Of a DNA stretch of 64,000 bases, positions 61,690 through 64,000 are shown one piece after another. The stretch lies in the NCBI GenBank assembly GCA_944387065.1, contig CALXDM010000005.1, positions 33,478 to 97,477 of the forward strand. The letters are read 5' to 3'. A model generated the notes under the pieces. It saw only the letters and a list, made by a program, of their open reading frames with translations. It made no database searches and was not told the origin of the DNA. Both the position numbers and the translations under genes were made by a program. Source of the DNA: an uncultured Oscillospiraceae bacterium (lineage in GTDB: Bacteria > Bacillota > Clostridia > Oscillospirales > Oscillospiraceae). The first letter of the stretch is position 1, and each line of letters begins with the position of its first letter.

Positions 61690-61957
61690 CGAACACGCCC
61701 CCGACTGCAAATCGTCAGGGGCGTGGGATCACGCGGTACCACCCTTATTCCACCCCGGGTTGCCCAGGGGCGCTCAACGGCCTCCAACAAGGCCTTGATC
61801 TGTAACGGGATCACCCGTCCGCCCCTACTGCGCGTCACGGTTCGGGACGGCGGCTCCGGGCCCAGTATCCGCGCGGGCCCCCGCGCCGGTTCGCACCTGC
61901 CACCGGCTCTCTGCATCGGGGGGTTCCGCGCCTTCTTCCCATCCACGCCTTTGGTTG
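61690..61957 (-). promoter_or_regulatory. T-box leader of leuA
   Basis: A minus-strand leader of about 270 nt. The T-box core AAGGGTGGTACCGCG is near 61732-61747. Stem I has AGAGAG and a GGTGCGAACC distal loop. The stem after the core (61694-61705 with 61714-61725) is long, but the next bases (TTCGCTTGT) are not a clean U-run. A CUG at 61863-61865 is a tentative leucine specifier, placed by analogy with the tyrS leader. The gene identity and leader type agree on leucine-tRNA sensing. Confidence 0.88.
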
Positions 61958-61962
61958 GCTCT

Positions 61963-61991
61963 ATTCTAATGGAGGGCAGCGGCGTTGTCAA
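61963..61991 (-). promoter_or_regulatory. Sigma-A promoter of leuA
   Basis: On the minus strand TTGACA (61986-61991), a 17-base spacer and TAGAAT (61963-61968). Confidence 0.8.
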
Positions 61992-62015
61992 GGGGTGGCG
62001 TGGGAGAATTTTTCG

Positions 62016-62044
62016 TTGACAAACCCCATTGTCTATGGTAAGAT
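62016..62044 (+). promoter_or_regulatory. Sigma-A promoter of the tRNA-Ser pair
   Basis: TTGACA (62016-62021), a 17-base spacer and TAAGAT (62039-62044), divergent from the leuA promoter. Confidence 0.75.
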
Positions 62045-62072
62045 AATGCTCGCATTTAAGCCATTCCTGTCT

Positions 62073-62159
62073 GGAGAGATGTCCGAGTGGTTTAAGGAGC
62101 CGGTCTTGAAAACCGGTGACCCGCAAGGGCCGTGGGTTCGAATCCCACTCTCTCCGCCA
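62073..62159 (+). tRNA. tRNA-Ser (anticodon UGA)
   Basis: A class II tRNA with acceptor pair GGAGAGA/TCTCTCC, an anticodon loop CTTGAAA with TGA at 62107-62109, a variable arm, the T-loop GGTTCGAATCC and an encoded CCA (62157-62159). Confidence 0.96.
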
Positions 62160-62198
62160 AAGCCAAATCGGCTGCCTGTCAGCGTTCCCATTCTGCCT

Positions 62199-62289
62199 GC
62201 GGAAGTACCCAAGAGGCCGAAGGGGCTCCCCTGCTAAGGGAGTAGGCGGTGAAAGCCGCGCGAGGGTTCAAATCCCTCCTTCCGCGCCA
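62199..62289 (+). tRNA. tRNA-Ser (anticodon GCU)
   Basis: A class II tRNA with acceptor pair GCGGAAG/CTTCCGC, an anticodon loop CTGCTAA with GCT at 62233-62235, a long variable arm, the T-loop GGTTCAAATCC and an encoded CCA (62287-62289). It lies 39 bases after the first tRNA on the same transcript. Confidence 0.95.
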
Positions 62290-62339
62290 AAAAACCACGA
62301 ATCCGTTGAAAGCTAACGGGTTTGTGGTTTTTTGTTTTT
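62289..62339 (+). terminator. Rho-independent terminator of the tRNA operon
   Basis: An interrupted stem (AAAACCAC with GTGGTTTT, CCGTT with AACGG) followed by TTTTTTGTTTTT. Confidence 0.8.
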
Positions 62340-62383
62340 CGTCAAAAAAGAACGAATTAAAAAGTGATAATATTAGAAAATAC

Positions 62384-62419
62384 GCCTTATAGTTAGCCTT
62401 ATAGTTAGCCTTATAGTTA
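62384..62419 (+). repeat. Three perfect tandem copies of a 12-bp unit
   Basis: GCCTTATAGTTA repeated three times without mismatch (62384-62395, 62396-62407, 62408-62419) just after the tRNA-Ser terminator. This is the only feature in 62340-62484 apart from AT-rich sequence. Confidence 0.9.
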
Positions 62420-62484
62420 GCGATGAAGCCACACCCAAAAATTTCGGGCGGGGCCTCCTTTCCGTTACAGTTCCACCTTCGTCA

Positions 62485-62712
62485 TTATCTCATCCCAAGC
62501 TGAATCGCGAGGAAGGTAATCACCGCGCCCGCCGCAGCAGACAAGATCGACTCCACCACCATCTCCCACTGCTTCCCGGGCTTGGAGAGCAACCCATCCA
62601 CTTTATCGGACATATCTTGGAGCTTGTCCAAGATGGTATTGAGCTTCGTGTCACTTACAGCCATACCGTTCTCCAGCTTGCACAGCCGTCCGTCCAGCTC
62701 ATTGTCCGCCAT
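62485..62712 (-). CDS. Phage XhlA-like membrane protein
   Basis: A 75-residue protein: an N-terminal coiled-coil stretch (about 5-45, KLNTILDKLQDMSDKVDGLL) and one C-terminal membrane segment (about 52-72). This is the layout of XhlA/haemolysin-type proteins that assist phage lysis in Firmicutes; the match is by architecture, not by motif. A purine-rich ribosome binding site lies upstream. It sits next to a SleB-like hydrolase, as expected for a lysis module. Confidence 0.65.
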   Translation of the reverse strand: MADNELDGRLCKLENGMAVSDTKLNTILDKLQDMSDKVDGLLSKPGKQWEMVVESILSAAAGAVITFLAIQLGMR

Positions 62713-62824
62713 GCTCCGCTTCCCTTTTCCTCCCTCAGATCATCCCCCAGGCGGGCAACCTTGGTGGACAGAATTTACACATCATTTTCCATGAGAACCT
62801 CCTATCTCTTTCATTGGAACCTCC

Positions 62825-63331
62825 CTAAATGGTTGGGGTATCGTCGGACTTCTGGGCCGCTTCGTGGGAGTACGGCTTTAAAAAGTTCTTCGCTTTGGCC
62901 GATCCAAACGTGATGCCGCCCGTCAGGCACTGTTTTTCAGACTTCTTCATGTAAAAACTCGCAACCGTCTCCCATGCAGTCCATGGCAAGCCTAAGTAGT
63001 AAAACTGTCCAGGGACCAGAATCACGTCCTTGATGCTATCCGGGAATCTTGGATCATCCACACGATTAAGCACGCACCACATCACCGCTGCCTGGTTGGT
63101 TGTCGTGCAGCCTCGTCCTTCGCACCACGCCAGCCGGGCCAGCATCTCGGCATCCTCCTGGTCTACCGTCCATGGCTCATATACCGCTGTCGTTTCTACA
63201 ACCTCCACGACTTCGGTTGTATAAGTAATTTCCTCTATCGGGCGCTTCATGGATGCCGCCCATGTCAGCACGGCGATCACGGACACCGCCCATGCCACAA
63301 CCGCCAGCCGGAACCCAATCTTATAGCTCAT
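62825..63331 (-). CDS. SleB/CwlJ-type cell wall hydrolase (probable phage endolysin)
   Basis: A 168-residue protein with an N-terminal membrane anchor (about 8-27), a linker rich in Val/Glu/Thr (about 33-53) and a hydrolase domain reading EDAEMLARLAWCEGRG, then AAVMWCVLNRVDDPRFPDSI and LVPGQFYYLG. This matches the SleB/CwlJ (Hydrolase_2) core with its conserved Glu. The C-terminal part is less typical and may be shortened. Its start overlaps the preceding gene by 11 bases. Phage endolysin is the likely role because of the XhlA-like neighbour. Confidence 0.72.
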   Translation of the reverse strand: MSYKIGFRLAVVAWAVSVIAVLTWAASMKRPIEEITYTTEVVEVVETTAVYEPWTVDQEDAEMLARLAWCEGRGCTTTNQAAVMWCVLNRVDDPRFPDSIKDVILVPGQFYYLGLPWTAWETVASFYMKKSEKQCLTGGITFGSAKAKNFLKPYSHEAAQKSDDTPTI

Positions 63332-63614
63332 CTTCTCCCCCTCTCTTTTCCCATTTAGACCAAATCCCCTCCATAAATTTTGCTTCCAGTGGGCAGGTAT
63401 TCAAAATCGGCTTCCCGTCGTAGGTAAGCCCTTGTTCCCGCTGCATCCGGTTGTACTCGGACAGGCTTATGAACGGTTTCGGCTTCCCCTCAAGCGTAAT
63501 GATAGCCCGATCTGGACTCCGGTATCGTTTTCTTTCGTATTCCCGTTTATTTTTCTTGACGCAGCTATACACAGCATGACCCGCTTTCCATCCCTGTCCA
63601 TCGGGCCACCGCAT
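63321..63614 (-). CDS. Small prophage-type protein of unknown function, possibly frameshifted at its 5' end
   Basis: A 97-residue basic protein with YSCVKKNKREYERKRYRSPD (about 16-35). Another frame just upstream encodes DSKKKCKQCGGPMD, which would supply two cysteines of a zinc-ribbon-like N-terminus joining this frame near 63605. The visible ATG has no good ribosome binding site. A frameshifted longer gene is therefore likely. Function unknown. Confidence 0.45.
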   Translation of the reverse strand: MRWPDGQGWKAGHAVYSCVKKNKREYERKRYRSPDRAIITLEGKPKPFISLSEYNRMQREQGLTYDGKPILNTCPLEAKFMEGIWSKWEKRGGEDEL

Positions 63615-63617
63615 TGC

Positions 63618-63816
63618 TTACACTTCTTTTTGCTGTCCATCATCTTTCAGATCGTCTCTGCGATTTCCGTCTCCCTCGACATGATCTATCACCCCAAATA
63701 TCGCTCTGATTTCTGCCCACGACTGTTTCATCCAGCTTCGCCACTCCACGCAACTGCATTCACCCGGACATTTCCTGCACTGCCTTTTTGACGTACTGCA
63801 CCAGTTTTGATGTCAT
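63618..63816 (-). pseudogene. Broken small prophage gene with Cys-rich motif
   Basis: An ATG at 63816 opens MTSKLVQYVKKAVQEMSG and stops after 18 codons. A second frame overlapping it continues as QCRKCPGECSCVEWRSWMKQ to a stop at 63618. Together they look like one small Cys-rich phage protein split by a frameshift. No full frame is present. Confidence 0.4.
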
Positions 63817-63851
63817 TAGGGCATCAAAGGGAGAGTAACTGGACTTAAAGG

Positions 63852-63890
63852 AACCCCCGCAATCCAGCAATGCAATGGATTGCGGAGGTT
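63852..63890. repeat. Hairpin-forming inverted repeat
   Basis: A 15-bp inverted repeat with one mismatch (63852-63866 with 63876-63890) and a 9-base loop. On the minus strand it directly follows the tRNA-like 3' end, as a terminator would, but it has no U-run. Confidence 0.5.
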
Positions 63891-63915
63891 GGCGCAGCGG
63901 GAGGGATTTGGACCC
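63890..63915 (-). other. tRNA 3'-end-like sequence (possible attachment site or tRNA remnant)
   Basis: On the minus strand GGGTCCAAATCCC (T-arm-like, 63903-63915) is followed by TCCCGCTGCG and CCA (63890-63892). It resembles the 3' quarter of a tRNA; no anticodon arm was recognised upstream. It differs from the tRNA-Ser(GCU) acceptor stem, so it derives from another tRNA. Such fragments commonly mark prophage attachment sites. The remaining 85 bases to the right edge hold nothing recognised. Confidence 0.45.
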
Positions 63916-64000
63916 TTAATAAAGTGGACGGGGAGTTCGGCGGCCGGCGGGAGGAGACCGTGATCCAGAATCGGCCCAGATCCCTGTTGATCGCCTGTGG

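Noticed and set aside
61674..62126. A 150-codon minus-strand frame upstream of leuA
   Set aside because: It covers the T-box leader, the leuA promoter and part of a tRNA gene.
62713..62824. Tiny frames (10-16 codons) between the XhlA-like and SleB-like genes
   Set aside because: Some have ribosome-binding-like sequence, but they are too short and lack any conserved feature.
1..64000. CRISPR arrays
   Set aside because: No regularly spaced short repeats with unique spacers and no cas genes were seen; the tandem repeats present have other structure.

Overview
The window is high-GC bacterial chromosome with short intergenic gaps, many ATGA stop/start overlaps and frequent GTG/TTG starts. A complete spoIIIAA-AH operon, a DegV protein, an Asp23-nusB-xseA-xseB-ispA-dxs-tlyA-nadK-argR-recN run, T-box leaders and a TagO/MnaA/LCP set point to an endospore-forming member of the Clostridia. 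The base composition and gene order suggest an Oscillospiraceae (Flavonifractor/Intestinimonas-like) gut organism; that family-level placement is inference.

Layout. Positions 1-4,920 hold a metal locus (feoB fragment and feoA facing an ArsR-type sensor, a PchR-like AraC regulator and a ZIP transporter), then a membrane protein, cytidine deaminase and a DUF378 protein. Positions 4,970-6,526 hold a small phosphoesterase and a three-gene operon of unknown function. From 20,878 down to 6,527 every gene is on the minus strand, probably one long transcription unit read from a promoter upstream of smc: smc, ftsY, a small membrane protein, rph, rdgB, yhbY, a nadD-yqeK fusion, LCP ligase, rsfS, trpS, tagO, mnaA and an anchored extracytoplasmic protein. 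Chromosome segregation, protein export, RNA maturation, NAD synthesis and wall glycopolymer synthesis are thus linked. Between smc and ftsY lie two extra tandem copies of the smc 3' end (197-bp period).

Positions 21,380-35,872 are one gene for a 4,830-residue secreted protein made of about 16 InlB/Listeria-Bacteroides-type repeats alternating with about 31 calcium-loop linkers of the type DxNNDGxPD. An IS3 transposase remnant lies beyond its 3' end and a structured leader precedes it. It faces a CoA-disulfide-reductase/rhodanese fusion. TyrS follows, under a T-box.

Positions 39,704-55,882 (minus) run from spoIIIAA, with a plausible SigE promoter, through the engulfment channel genes, Asp23, nusB, a TsaD paralogue, exonuclease VII, isoprenoid genes (ispA, dxs), an rRNA methylase, NAD kinase, ArgR, RecN and a HAD phosphatase. 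Positions 56,152-62,000 hold a flavodiiron protein, DegV, a FUSC-type exporter, proC and leuA with its own T-box. Two tRNA-Ser genes (62,073-62,289) are followed to the right edge by a degraded prophage end: a XhlA-like protein, a SleB-like hydrolase, broken small genes and an inverted tRNA 3'-end-like sequence.

Functions come from motif reading only, without database search. Start codons were chosen from visible ribosome binding sites, overlaps and family N-termini.
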